A DNA stretch of 20,000 nucleotides from Hepatocystis sp. ex Piliocolobus tephrosceles (GCA_902459845.2 CABPSV020000234.1:1-20000), one strand, 5' to 3'; shown: positions 1 to 9,768, counted from the stretch's first letter. Notes: generated by a model from the letters alone, not told the origin. Numbers and translations: made by a program.

Positions 1-42
1 AATCTATTCTTATAACTTATTTATAAGTTATAAGAATAGATT
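1..42. repeat. Perfect 42-nt inverted repeat (palindrome)
   Basis: Two 20-base arms are exact reverse complements around a 2-base TT centre. The left arm begins AATCTATTCT and the right arm ends AGAATAGATT. A second, smaller inverted repeat (8-base arms, 1-base loop) follows at 46-62. The structure begins at the first base of the window, so it may extend further left. It could form a hairpin or cruciform; a role is not visible. Confidence 0.9.
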
Positions 43-946
43 GATCAAATGTTCAACATTTGTTAAACCATAAAATACAACGTTATGTTATTTTTATATT
101 ACGTTATAAACGAGAAAATTCTGGTCTGTGAATAATGTACATGTATATATTTATATAGATATGTATTTGTGTGCTTATTAAATTAATATATGTTTAGTAT
201 ATTATACATTCATATATAGATCTTTATAAATTATTTTTAGTAATCAGATTGTAAACACATGCATGTGATGCAAATTCATACTTATATATATTTACATGCA
301 GATTAAATTATATATTTATATGTGCAATTATATAGATAAATTAAAGTTAAAAATACAGTATTTTTAATAACTTCAAAATTTGATGTTATAATACATTACT
401 TATTATTTTTGTTATGGTCTATTTTTCATATGTTTCATTAAAAGGTGCTAAAAAAATAGAGCTAAAATTAAATAAAAATAAAAAAAATAAATAAAACGTC
501 ATTAAATTTTATAAAAAATAACTAAACGAACTGACCAAAAAAACTATTAATTACAAAATTAGTCAGTTACAAACACATATCAAATTATTAGTAAGTAAAT
601 AAATATATATGTATATATATGTATAATATTCTGCTCGATCATAAAAATGCATGGGTACTATTTTTTTTTTACACATATCCACTACCAACCCCTCAAAAAA
701 AGCTTACTTGTAAATATGTTAAATATATTAAATGTATTAAATATATATATTTTTTTAACAATTTATGTTTTTATATTTCATAAAATGAGTAAACTCAAAA
801 AAAAAAAAAAAAAAAAATTACTTTATTTCACTTTACTATTTTAATTTAATTTAATTTTATTTTTTGCCCATGAAAAATATTTTAAAAGTTGAACAATAAA
901 TTAATTTGTAGAACTTGTAGTATTACCATAAATAAACTAAAAAAAA

Positions 947-1003
947 TAAACTAATAAAAATAAATAAACTAATAAAAATAAATAAACTAATAAAAATAAA
1001 AAA
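947..1003. repeat. 18-bp tandem repeat, about 3 copies
   Basis: The unit AATAAACTAATAAAAATA recurs at an exact 18-base period; the CT pair falls at 951, 969 and 987. A related but shorter spacing precedes it near 937. It is a simple A-rich minisatellite in non-coding DNA. Confidence 0.8.
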
Positions 1004-1145
1004 TATAAAAAAAATGTAACCATATGTATATATTAATATATTCATATTTTTTTTTATGCATATCAACGTTGATTGTATTATATTTATAAAATTGACAAAA
1101 TTTATAAATGCAAAAGAAAATGGGGTTATAAATAAAATAAGAATG

Positions 1146-1149
<4 letters not shown>

Positions 1150-1182
<33 letters not shown>

Positions 1183-1220
1183 AAAAAAAAGGATAAAAAA
1201 AAGGATAAAAAAAAGGATAA
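1150..1220. repeat. Poly(A) run followed by 12-bp GGATAAAAAAAA repeat
   Basis: A roughly 28-base A run is followed by four GG pairs at 1179, 1191, 1203 and 1215, an exact 12-base period. It looks like a homopolymer that expanded into a minisatellite. Minus-strand open frames across it are only poly-Phe/Leu/Ser and are not genes. Confidence 0.8.
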
Positions 1221-1330
1221 AGAATAAGATAAAATAATAAAACAATAAGAACAGTAAGGTAATGAATATGACGCAACATTAGATATAACGCAACAAAAAA
1301 AAAAAAAAATAATAACATAATAAGTACGTG

Positions 1331-2208
1331 TCACTGTAAATTAAATTTATATTTGTGTGTGTTAAACGCAATGCCAGATTTATTTCTCTCAATCTTACTG
1401 ATTTCATGAAAATCTAATGATTTAATTTGGGGTAAATAGTGAATAACAAATAATCTAAAAATAAATAAATACAAATTATAATTTTAAAATATATAATAAT
1501 AAATGTACCAGAAAAAGTATAAAAAAAAAAAAAATAAACGTTTAAACGTATAAGAAATAAAATTCTTTTTTATTTGCGTAAGATAAAAAAACGAAGTAAT
1601 TTATAAGGTAAAAGTTGTATATATATATATATATTACCGGTAAAATTTATTGTATACATCGGTGATAGGGTTATTGTCAGCAGTTAGTTTTTTTAACTTG
1701 GACAGTTGTTGAAGCTTTTCAATTTCACTTATATTTTTAATTCTATTTGAATGTAAATATAAAACTTGTAGATTGTTAAGCATAAATAAATTTTCATCAA
1801 TTTGTTCTAATTTATTAAAAGAAATATCCAATGTAATAAGATTAGAATAATCAATAACCGATTTTATATGTTTTGTTTGGTATAACTTGTTAATAAGATT
1901 ATTCAAAAAATCTAAGTTTTCTATATTGTTATTACTTATATTTAAAAATTTAGCATTATTAGACACACTCATTTCTTTATTTTCATATTTATAAATTGTT
2001 TTATTCAATTCAAGATCATCCCTTTTTTTGTAATTAATTATTTCATTTGTTCCTGCCCATATCTTTATAGTTTTTTCTACTCCAATATAATTTTCTACTT
2101 TGTTCATATCATCATTTCCTAAATTGTCATTATAATTTTTTTTATTATTCGAGCTATCATCTGAATCGTTATTTGATTGTGTACTCTTTTGTTTAAAACG
2201 TTTATAAT

Positions 2209-2245
<37 letters not shown>

Positions 2246-2540
2246 ACATGATATAATGTCATAACATAATTTTTTTTTTTTTGTTTATAAATGTATATAA
2301 TGTGCGTATATACAACACAGTTTTTTATAAAAATTGTATATACTCACATTTTAAAATAAAGTATGGTTATATAATATAGAAAAAGAAAGAATTGTTTTTT
2401 TTATTATTTATCACATTTTTTTCTTTTTTTTTATTTTATTTTTTTATCTTTTAATTTACCAAAGAATTATTATCCTCGCTAAATGTGTCCTCACTCTCAT
2501 ATTCCTTATAACTTAATCCCAACGAATTTATGTCGTCCAT
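1331..2540 (-). CDS. LRRC51-like leucine-rich repeat protein, 3 exons
   Basis: Reconstructed minus-strand gene with exons 2540-2460, 2185-1638 and 1454-1331, giving 250 residues. Donors are GTAAAT (2459) and GTAATA (1637); acceptors are AAAAG (ending 2186) and TTTTTAG (ending 1455). All phases agree and the frame ends in TGA at 1333-1331. Exon 1 encodes 27 residues starting MDDINSLGLSYKEYES. Residues 28-53 are a polar Asn/Asp/Ser linker. Leucine-rich repeats follow at about residues 105-125 (FLNISNNNIENL), 143-163 (LITLDISFNKLEQID), 165-187 (LQVLYLHSNRIKNI) and 191-203. The last exon supplies a cap, YRLFVIHYLPQIKSLDF, which resembles the cap of LRRC51 (the LRRC51 part of the LRTOMT locus). 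Length and repeat number fit that family. The protein is probably a scaffold for protein contacts; in other eukaryotes LRRC51 is linked with ciliated cells, so a flagellar or male-gamete role is possible but inferred. A G-rich tract lies just upstream. Confidence 0.85.
2218..2243. repeat. Poly(A) run (plus strand) inside LRR intron 1
   Basis: About 25 A residues on the plus strand, which is poly(T) in the transcript. It lies 30-60 bases upstream of the exon 2 acceptor of the LRR gene and probably serves as an extreme polypyrimidine tract. The 273-bp intron spans 2186-2459. Confidence 0.7.
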
Positions 2541-2617
2541 TATTTTTTTTTTAATATATATATTTACGCTTTTAAATATGCAAAAAAATAGGATATTATA
2601 TACCTCTATATATATAA

Positions 2618-2665
2618 AGAGAGGGGGAAGAGGCGTGGGAGAGGAAAAGGGAGAGGGAGAAGGAG
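2618..2665 (+). promoter_or_regulatory. G-rich purine tract, putative G-quadruplex
   Basis: Nearly pure purine stretch in otherwise A/T DNA. It has runs of three or more G at 2623-2627, 2637-2639, 2649-2651 and 2655-2657, with loops of 9, 9 and 3 bases, plus extra GG pairs. It lies about 80-125 bases upstream of the LRR gene start, on the template strand for that gene. Quadruplex formation is inferred from the pattern; the long loops make it a weak to moderate candidate. Confidence 0.5.
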
Positions 2666-3079
2666 CAATATAAATATAAGTATATTTACGTTTTCACAAT
2701 TTTCTTTTTTCTCTTTACACTCAATTATTTAACGCCATTACTTAATTACTTATTTGTTTATCTTCATTTAGATACGTTTATTTTATTAAAGCTTGAGAAA
2801 ATTTATTGGTATACAAAAAAAAAAATAAATAAATAAATAAAAAAAAATTATGTACTGAAAAGTATTAAAAATGAAATGCTATGTGAACGACTAAACATCA
2901 TTATATACATATATTATAACCATTTATTAAAATTGTAAAAAAAGATACAAAAAAATTTATGTAGAATATAAGTTTAAAAAAAAAAAAAGACAAAATTAAG
3001 GTAATTTATTTTATTTTTTTTTTTTATTTACCATAAGCGTATTAAAATACCAAAAAATTAATAAAAAAAAAAAAAAAAA

Positions 3080-3115
3080 GTGAAAATGTAAGTGAAAGTG
3101 TAAGTGAAAGTGTAA
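3080..3115. repeat. 12-bp tandem repeat, 3 copies
   Basis: The unit GTGAAAGTGTAA occurs three times in exact tandem (3080, 3092, 3104), the first copy with one change (GTGAAAATGTAA). It lies about 150 bases beyond the stop codon of the C9orf78-like gene, in its likely 3' flank. Confidence 0.85.
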
Positions 3116-3266
3116 AAGCGAGGACACGTAATCATTTTATTTATATACATTTTAATATCAAAATAAAATAAATTTTAGAATTATAAATTTTATTTTAATT
3201 TTTTAATTTGCATATACATACATATTGTATGTGCATGTGCTTAAACATATATAATAATAAAAAAGT

Positions 3267-3962
3267 CTATTTTATAAACCTTTTTTTTTTTTTCATATTC
3301 ATAAGTTTTGATTGTTTTAAAAGTTTTCTTTTAATTTTTTCTGTTTCCTCTATACTTTTTAATTTAATTTCTATGGGTATTGGTACTTCTGTTATGCCTG
3401 TAATACACTGTAATTTTTCTTGGTTATTATTAACTGCATTTTCAACTTTTAAATGGTCAGATATTTTATATAAATTTTCAATAACATCGTCTTCATTTAA
3501 ACTTAATTCTTTTTCCAAAGAACCACTATGTTCGTTACATTTATTTGTATTTTCTTCTGTATTTTTTAGTTCATAATTTTCTTCAAATATTGTTTTATTT
3601 TTATCTAATTGTTCATAAATTTCTTTCATATTATTTCTAATAAATGCTTCTATATGTGCTTCCTCTATTTCCTTTTCTGTAATATTTTTAGTAAATTGTT
3701 TTTCTAATAATTTTTTTTCATTTTCATTTTTTTCTAATACTTTAGTTTCATAACATAAATCATTAGCATTTATTCCTTTTTTTTTTAATCTTATGTGTTG
3801 CAATAATTTAAGATTTTTAGATGTTTTTAATTTTGTTATTTGGTCATATTGTTCGGGTGTTTTTTTATTATTAGAGCCATTACTTTTTAACTCATCATCT
3901 TTTTCTATCGGAATTCTTTTATAATTTTCGCAATTTTTTTTTATTTTTCTTTTTTTTATCAT
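3267..3962 (-). CDS. C9orf78/Tls1 (Hep59) family splicing-associated protein
   Basis: Single-exon minus-strand gene of 231 residues. I place the start at the ATG at 3962 (MIKKRKIKKN). The frame can be extended five codons to 3977, but only with a GTG, which is unlikely in Plasmodium. The stop is TAG at 3269-3267. The N-terminus is basic like the family's N-terminal RRRR segment. A charged helical middle holds LLQHIRLKKKGINANDLC near residues 53-70. The family signature lies at residues 162-215: ENLYKISDHLKV, then GITEVPIPIEIKLKSIEET. This matches the human C9orf78 pattern of LYELPENIRV followed by GIPEVDLGIDAKIKNI. The C-terminus is KKKKRFIK and is shorter than in the human protein. Family members act in the nucleus with Brr2/Prp8 in the spliceosome, and fission yeast Tls1 also affects telomeres and heterochromatin (established for the family). 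The gene faces away from MORC across a 6.3-kb gap. Confidence 0.85.
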   Translation of the reverse strand: MIKKRKIKKNCENYKRIPIEKDDELKSNGSNNKKTPEQYDQITKLKTSKNLKLLQHIRLKKKGINANDLCYETKVLEKNENEKKLLEKQFTKNITEKEIEEAHIEAFIRNNMKEIYEQLDKNKTIFEENYELKNTEENTNKCNEHSGSLEKELSLNEDDVIENLYKISDHLKVENAVNNNQEKLQCITGITEVPIPIEIKLKSIEETEKIKRKLLKQSKLMNMKKKKRFIK

Positions 3963-4356
3963 TATATATAAATTCACTTTTATGAGTTTGTTTATGTTTC
4001 GATGGACTGTGTGTATATAATACTTGTTCTTTTTTTTTAAGTTATATATTATTTCTGTATAAATTCTGTATTATTTTTTGTTATTTTTTTTTTTTTACTT
4101 ATACAAATGGGTACGCTTAAGACTTTTACGAATAAAGTAAAGTTAATTTTTTACAAAATTTATGATATAAAAATATAAGCGGTATATGTTACGTTGTTTA
4201 TATTTTTTTTTGTACTTATATAAACGTGCGTAATCATGCGTGTAGACAAATGCATGAGTTTACGTACGTATATATATATATATATATAATACGTACTGAT
4301 ATATTTATCGTGTCATTAAACGTACAATAACGAATATAATTTTTTTTGTAATTGAG

Positions 4357-4403
<47 letters not shown>
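4357..4403. repeat. Poly(A) homopolymer, 47 nt
   Basis: An uninterrupted run of 47 A residues on the plus strand. It is the longest homopolymer in the window. Its true length may be uncertain, because sequencing and assembly handle such runs poorly. Confidence 0.9.
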
Positions 4404-4405
<2 letters not shown>

Positions 4406-4586
4406 AAGGCAATGTTTGTATATGTTGTACATATACCTACATGTACGTTTTAGAACAAACATTTAATTGTCAAAAGTAACAAAAATTTTAATTCATTTTT
4501 TAAAACAATTTACCAGGAGTAAAAAATATATATATATATATATATATATATACTGTTCTTAAACTTAACACACAAAAAAAAAAAAA

Positions 4587-4715
4587 ATTACATAAATAAA
4601 AAATTATATAAATAAAAAATTATACAAATAAAAAATGGATAAAAAATGAATAAATAAAAAATGGATAAAAAATGAATAAATAAAAAATGGATAAAAAATG
4701 AATAAATAAAAAATA
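4587..4715. repeat. 16-bp then 26-bp A-rich minisatellite
   Basis: Three copies of a 16-base unit (AAATAAAAAATTATAT type) lead into a 26-base unit. In the 26-base unit the start AAATAAAAAATGG falls at 4626, 4652 and 4678, with a diverged fourth at 4704. The shared AAATAAAAAAT core suggests that the longer unit grew from the shorter one. The minus-strand open frame here is only Phe/Leu/Ile repeats. Confidence 0.85.
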
Positions 4716-4798
4716 AACAAAACAGAAAATACACAAAACAAAAAATAAACAAAGCAAAAGATAAACAAAACAAAGTGTTCAATTTAAGTGCAGGTATT

Positions 4799-5191
4799 TT
4801 ATAATAAATTTTTCACTTTAAAACCAAAACATGCCCACCAAATGTCGTTGCGATGTTTAAGTGGTAATGGAAACGAAACATATATATATACATGTAAATT
4901 TAAATACAATGTGATTTTTATATAATAATAACCACTTTTCTGTTTTTCTTTTTTTTTCGGATTCGACGATTATGTTGTAATTTAACACTCTTGTTTAGGT
5001 ATGTATAAAAATAATAATTAAAAAGAGGAAATAAAGAATAAACAATAAAGCTAACTGAATAGTTTATTTACTTTTTATAAGTTTATTTATTTATTTATTC
5101 ATTTTTTTTTTTTTTTTGTTCATTATAACCTTATACAATTTTCGGACATCGCGTCCCTTACCATTATTTGACAATATTGTTAAATAAGAGG
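4799..5191 (-). other. Possible cryptic multi-exon gene or ncRNA, unrecognised
   Basis: Two islets of higher G+C stand out in the intergenic desert. On the minus strand an acceptor-like TTTTATTTAG ends at 5192 and opens a frame reading SYLTILSNNGKGRDVRKLYK and on to a stop at 5091. It also contains a possible donor, ATG/GTAAGG. A second minus-strand frame, ending TAA at 4799, reads SFPLPLKHRNDIWWACFGF followed by a short tail. Both look more protein-like than their surroundings. I found no initiating ATG and no convincing set of joined exons, and other frames of the 4.8-kb islet are also open. It could be a small spliced gene, an RNA, or chance. Confidence 0.25.
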
Positions 5192-6558
5192 CTAAATAAA
5201 AGGTTTTTATTACTTTCTTTTTTATACAGTAGTAAAGATATGTTGTTTACTCCACTTAATTAGTTGGGTTTTATAAAAATGAAAAAAAATTGCTGTTTAT
5301 TTTTAATACATAAATTGTTTTTTTTTTTTTTATTTTATTTTTTTCTTTATACTGAACTTTTTAATGTCACATAAAAGTTGTTTATTGATATAAATTTAAT
5401 ACATTTGCTTAAAAAAAAAATTAAATCAAATCAAATCAAATTAAACCAAATCAAATTAATTAATCCTTTAATAAAAGAATCTTAGCACTCATGTCTAATT
5501 ATTTAAAATATATACATTATGAATATCGATAAAAAAATAAAAAAATTGAACAAAAGTAAAGTAGCACATAAACTTTAAAAATACTTTTTTCTTTTTTTTT
5601 TATATATATTTGTCTTATTCAAAAAAAAAAAAAAAGTAAACGGTTTATAATTAAAAATAAAAAAAAAAGATTGTAAAATTAATAAAATATTTTTTTGCAC
5701 TTTTAAAATTATTTTTTTAAAAGCAAGTGATAAGGTAAGCTTATGGCAAAAAAAAAAAAAAAAAAAAATTGACATTAATCCGTAAGTGGGCCGCATAAAA
5801 AAAAAAAAAAAAAAAAATTCAAAACTGTTTATTATTGATGAACACACTACATAGAAAAAAAATAAGCCTTTATCCCATTTATAAATTTTGAAAAAATAAT
5901 TAGAAGGACATATAAATACTTTGTTAAAAAGCATAAAGAAGTTAATTCATAAGTAATCATTTTTAGTATATTATTTACGTATTTCTACTTTTTGTTTTAT
6001 ATATATATATATATATATATTCATACATTTGTGAGGAGGTGAACATATTGTATACATTTTATAAGTAAAAAAAAGGCAGTATTCATATGATTCTTTTGTT
6101 TACTTATAATGTAGATTCCTTTATATTTTATTTGAATTATAACATATTAACAATTGAAATATATGATTTCTATAAAAAACAACAAATGTATTTGTAATGT
6201 GTTGGTTTATCAGTGAGATAAAAAAATAGACTATCCACACAATCATACAAACGAACGTGTATATATATATATATATATATATAAACATTTTTTTTTAAAT
6301 GTTAATCATGAAGAGTTTTTGAACTTTCAACGTGTTCATCTATTTTTTAGTACATATACAAATAGTACATATAACGTATGTACATATATACATGTATAAG
6401 TATATATGTTTATCTGTGTGTGTATGTATGTATGTGTTACGTAAACTATAGTAAAATTTAAGAGTATATATGAACTATTTAAAAATAAGAAGAACAATTT
6501 TCTTTTTTTTATTTATACTTGCAGTGCATTAATAAGTATGATATTTTTAGAAACATAT

Positions 6559-6593
<35 letters not shown>

Positions 6594-7485
6594 TTGTTAT
6601 TACAATTTTTTTACTTTTGTTTTTTTACTTATTTTACACTTTCAATTGTGTTGTATCTATCTTAATGAATTTTAAAATAAAAGTACTATTCCCCTATGCA
6701 AAATTTAGATATACTATTTTATGAAGTGAATGTATGTATAAATATTGGAAGCAAAAGAGAAAAAATAAAAGTGTATATGTATTGTACATATAAACGTATA
6801 AACTAATTGCATTGTGTTGATTAGTATAGTAATAATAGTGTATAATTAGGAAGAAAAATAAAAATAAAAAAAAACCAAGAACAGCATATTATATAAAAAA
6901 CTCTTTAAAGTACATTTTATTGACATATAACCTAATAAGGTTTTTTTTTTTGCTTCTATGTTGCTAAAAGAAAAGTCTTCTTCGTGTTAATACTTACATA
7001 TATTTATATATATATATATATATATTTATTTATTTACTTATACAAATAAAAAATATAAAGCTCCATTGTGGTATATGCATGTACTAATGAAAAAAAAAAA
7101 AAAAAAAAAAAAAAAATAAAAAAATAAAAAAATAGTAACCCCCCCAAATTGACAGCTTTTGTTGTTTCATATATATATTTTTTTTAAAATATTCATTGTA
7201 TATGTAAAAATGTCAATGGATTTAACAATACGATATTAGTATTAAAATAAGTATACATAAATATATACAGTCATTCATGTAGTTATGCACCGTCTACTTA
7301 TATTCATAACACAAGGTCTACATGGTTATAATATGTATGTATATAGTATATATAAATATATATATATTTATATATATTATTGCATGTAAATATTTATCAA
7401 CTTATATAAAAAATTGCTTCACATACATAAAATATATAAAGTTATGTATGTAAATAATATCGCAATATACATATATGAGTGTTTC

Positions 7486-7492
<7 letters not shown>

Positions 7493-7533
<41 letters not shown>
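7493..7533. repeat. Poly(T) homopolymer, 41 nt
   Basis: An uninterrupted run of 41 T residues on the plus strand, in intergenic DNA about 2.7 kb upstream of the MORC start. Confidence 0.9.
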
Positions 7534-7537
<4 letters not shown>

Positions 7538-8097
7538 AGTTATATGCAGTGCTATATTATTTTGTTTCATCCATTATATTATTATTTTTTCTGTTAAAAA
7601 AAAAAATTATGCATATTATTTTTATTTCTAGTATTTCCAAAATTTATTAGAATATAGTAAAAAAAAAAAAGAAAAAATTATGTTTTTTACAAAATGTTCA
7701 TTTTTTTTTTTTTTTTATTTTTGACAATTAATTTATCATTATAAAAGTTAATATTTGTATGGATATATGACAATTTTATAAATATTAAATTATGTTATAT
7801 TAACATTACATATATACATATACAGTTATATTAATAAATTATGATAGTTAATAAAGAAGCAGAATAATAAATGAATTTTTTTTTTCTTTTTTTTAACTTC
7901 TTAGTCTTTTTTCTCAACAGTTATTTATAAAAAAAAAAAATTTTTTTTTTTTTTTTTTTTACAATCAACCAATTTTATAACATTTCAAAAAACTTGTACA
8001 CCCTTAGTCCATTTTTATGTGCTGTTTACTTAAATAAGTAATATATATATATAAATATAAATATTACATATATAAAAATATATATATAAATATAAAA

Positions 8098-8103
<6 letters not shown>

Positions 8104-8138
<35 letters not shown>
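8104..8138. repeat. (TA)n microsatellite cluster
   Basis: A TA dinucleotide run of about 35 bases. It sits inside a wider block (about 8040-8200) made almost wholly of TATA/ATAAATAT words, one of the most A/T-pure parts of the window. Confidence 0.85.
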
Positions 8139-8140
<2 letters not shown>

Positions 8141-8691
8141 ATATATAAAAAAAAAAAACTATATATATTTATATATATATATACTTATATGTATATTATT
8201 TATAAAAAAAAATTATTGTATATAAATATGTATCTGTAAATGAATAATCACATATTTGAACTAAAATTTACAACTTTTTTTAATTTATATATATTTACAA
8301 CCTTTTTCTTTTTTTTTTTTTTCATTTACATGTTCATTGGTTAATTTGTGCTAATTAATGTTTATTTTTACACCGTCAAGTGCAAAATTGTAACAGTGAC
8401 AGTAAATAGACTATTATATATATTAAGATTATACTGTGAAAGAAAAAGTTATTATAAACTATATATATACGTGCATATGTAAATATACATTTTTATACAC
8501 ATATATATTCATATACATACTTATATATATTTACACGTATATATTTTAATATGTACATATATATTGACCTGTTTATTACACATTTTTACGGCTATTTGTT
8601 TCATTTTTTTTTTTTTTTGCATGTCTGGTAAAGAAAAATACGCGTACATATATACAGACATTTACAAATATACATAGTTAAAATATATGAC

Positions 8692-8692
<1 letters not shown>

Positions 8693-8736
<44 letters not shown>
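8693..8736. repeat. Poly(A) homopolymer, 44 nt
   Basis: An uninterrupted run of 44 A residues on the plus strand, between irregular A/T DNA and the 10-bp phased repeat further right. Confidence 0.9.
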
Positions 8737-8737
<1 letters not shown>

Positions 8738-8858
8738 AGTTAAAAAAAACGTGTAGCAGTTTCATTTACAAATTATACTAATTGTTAAAATATATAACAA
8801 CTTTAGTTTTAAATAAAGCACTAAATTATCCTTATATATTATATTTAATGCATTTAAG

Positions 8859-8862
<4 letters not shown>

Positions 8863-8900
<38 letters not shown>
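8863..8900. repeat. (TA)n microsatellite, about 38 nt
   Basis: A TA dinucleotide run that directly abuts the 10-bp phased repeat block starting at 8901. Confidence 0.9.
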
Positions 8901-8902
<2 letters not shown>

Positions 8903-9060
8903 ATATTACTTTTTATATGTTATATCACTTTATATTGCTTTACATTACTTAATATTACTTTATATATTTTTACATTTACATATTTTACAGTACTTTACTT
9001 TACATTACTTCACATTATTTTACATTACTTTATATTACTTTATATTACTTTACATATTTT
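8901..9060. repeat. 10-bp phased tandem repeat, about 16 units
   Basis: Degenerate units of the form TACATTACTT / TATATTACTT follow one another at a 10-base period from 8901 to 9060 with almost no slippage. Most copies keep a central ATTAC and a terminal TT. Units include TATATTGCTT, AATATTACTT and CACATTATTT. The period is close to one turn of B-DNA, so T tracts and TA steps fall on the same helix face. It lies about 1.2-1.3 kb upstream of the MORC start. Confidence 0.85.
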
Positions 9061-9079
9061 ATATTTATATATTTTACAT

Positions 9080-9112
<33 letters not shown>

Positions 9113-9656
9113 TTTTTTTTTTCATTTTTTTTTTTTTTTTTGTTTTTGCATTTTGATAGATTCAATTTTGCTATACCAAAGGTTAATTTTTAATTATTTG
9201 TATACATATTTTAAAAAAATAAAATTTCTGCAAAAAAAAAAAATAAAAACAGAAAAAAAAAAAAAAAATAAAAAATAATATATATACATATATATAAGAT
9301 AAATATACGCGGCGTACTAATAATTTATGAAAGTTTTGTGCATATATATAAATATCGTTATTTTTTAAACAAATCATGTTTTTTATGAAGTATGTCTTAT
9401 TGTAATATTAAAGCATTATGTTGCATATATTAATGTATATTACGAATAGATAAAAACATTAAAACGCTTATACTAGATAAATCAACATTTGTACAAATAT
9501 ATATATATATATATATATATACGCCACATGTTATAATTATTATTATATTTTTTTTTACATATTGAACAATTTGAATATATAATTTACAAAATAATTATCG
9601 CACCAACTTTTAAAAAAGTTATATTTCATATTGCTACATGTATGAACAAGTTTATA
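9061..9656. other. Non-coding T-rich and (TA)n region
   Basis: Long interrupted T runs at about 9080-9140 are followed by ordinary A/T-rich intergenic DNA with a (TA)n run near 9497-9521. The minus-strand open frames are low-complexity Phe/Tyr/Ile and are not supported as genes. Confidence 0.6.
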
Positions 9657-9768
9657 TTTATACATGATGATTTTTACACGTGAACATGTTTATACGTGAG
9701 TATTTTTATACGTGAACATGTTTGTACGTGATTATATTTATATGTAAATATATTTATATGTAAATATA
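9657..9768 (+). repeat. 16-bp tandem repeat with ACGTGA core, upstream of MORC
   Basis: Seven consecutive 16-base units start at 9657, 9673, 9689, 9705, 9721, 9737 and 9753. Consensus is TTTATACGTGAACATG. Units 2 to 5 (from 9673) carry the ACGTGA core, and the first of them contains the palindrome CACGTG. The last two units are identical to each other (TTTATATGTAAATATA) and have lost the CG. Phasing is exact. The array is about 470-580 bases before the MORC start codon, so it could be a cluster of binding sites; that function is inferred. Confidence 0.85.

Larger units (their letters stand above)
1..1330. other. Non-coding A+T-rich region downstream of the LRR gene
   Basis: I see no supportable gene here. 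The open frames come from A/T runs and give only Lys-, Phe-, Ile- and Tyr-rich translations. The stretch holds the palindrome at 1-42, a 12-base palindrome CACATGCATGTG at 256-267 containing a TGCATG core like some ApiAP2 binding sites (inference), an 18-bp repeat near 947-1003, a poly(A) run with a 12-bp repeat at 1150-1220, and the presumed 3' flank of the minus-strand LRR gene. Confidence 0.7.
2541..3266. other. Intergenic spacer between two minus-strand genes
   Basis: This is the presumed promoter and 5' UTR of the LRR gene together with the 3' flank of the C9orf78-like gene. It contains a purine-rich G tract (2618-2665), A/T runs, and a 12-bp tandem repeat (3080-3115). I see no coding exon in it. 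Confidence 0.65.
3963..4798. other. Upstream region of the C9orf78-like gene, non-coding
   Basis: The presumed promoter and 5' UTR of the minus-strand C9orf78-like gene lie near 3963-4350. TGCATG- and TACGTA-type words occur at 4249-4270, just before a (TA)n run. Beyond lie a 47-base poly(A) run (4357-4403), a (TA)n run near 4527-4552, and the minisatellites at 4587-4715. I see no gene. Confidence 0.6.
5192..8900. other. Long A+T-rich intergenic region, no gene seen
   Basis: This is the middle of the 6.3-kb divergent spacer. It is made of A and T homopolymers, (TA)n runs (for example near 6001-6020, 6259-6281, 6561-6586, 7005-7024, 8104-8138 and 8863-8900) and irregular A/T DNA. The minus-strand frame at 5575-5934 begins MLFNKVFICPSNYFF and WDKG but is dominated by poly-Phe from T runs, so I do not call it. 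A run of seven C at 7139-7145 is an unusual local feature. Long untranslated leaders or non-coding transcripts could lie here but cannot be seen from sequence. Confidence 0.6.

Noticed and set aside
647..844. Plus-strand 65-residue frame starting MHGYYFFF
   Set aside because: Built from T and A homopolymers; no conserved-looking segment or neighbouring exon.
3208..3576. Plus-strand 122-residue frame
   Set aside because: Antisense of the C9orf78-like gene, whose family motifs are clear on the minus strand.
3963..3977. Five-codon N-terminal extension of the C9orf78-like protein
   Set aside because: It would start at GTG; the ATG at 3962 gives a family-like basic N-terminus and nuclear Plasmodium genes start with ATG.
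5575..5934. Minus-strand frame starting MLFNKVFICPSNYFF
   Set aside because: The first 40 residues look fairly normal, but the rest depends on reading T runs as poly-Phe, and no splice sites remove them cleanly. Left as a weak possibility only.
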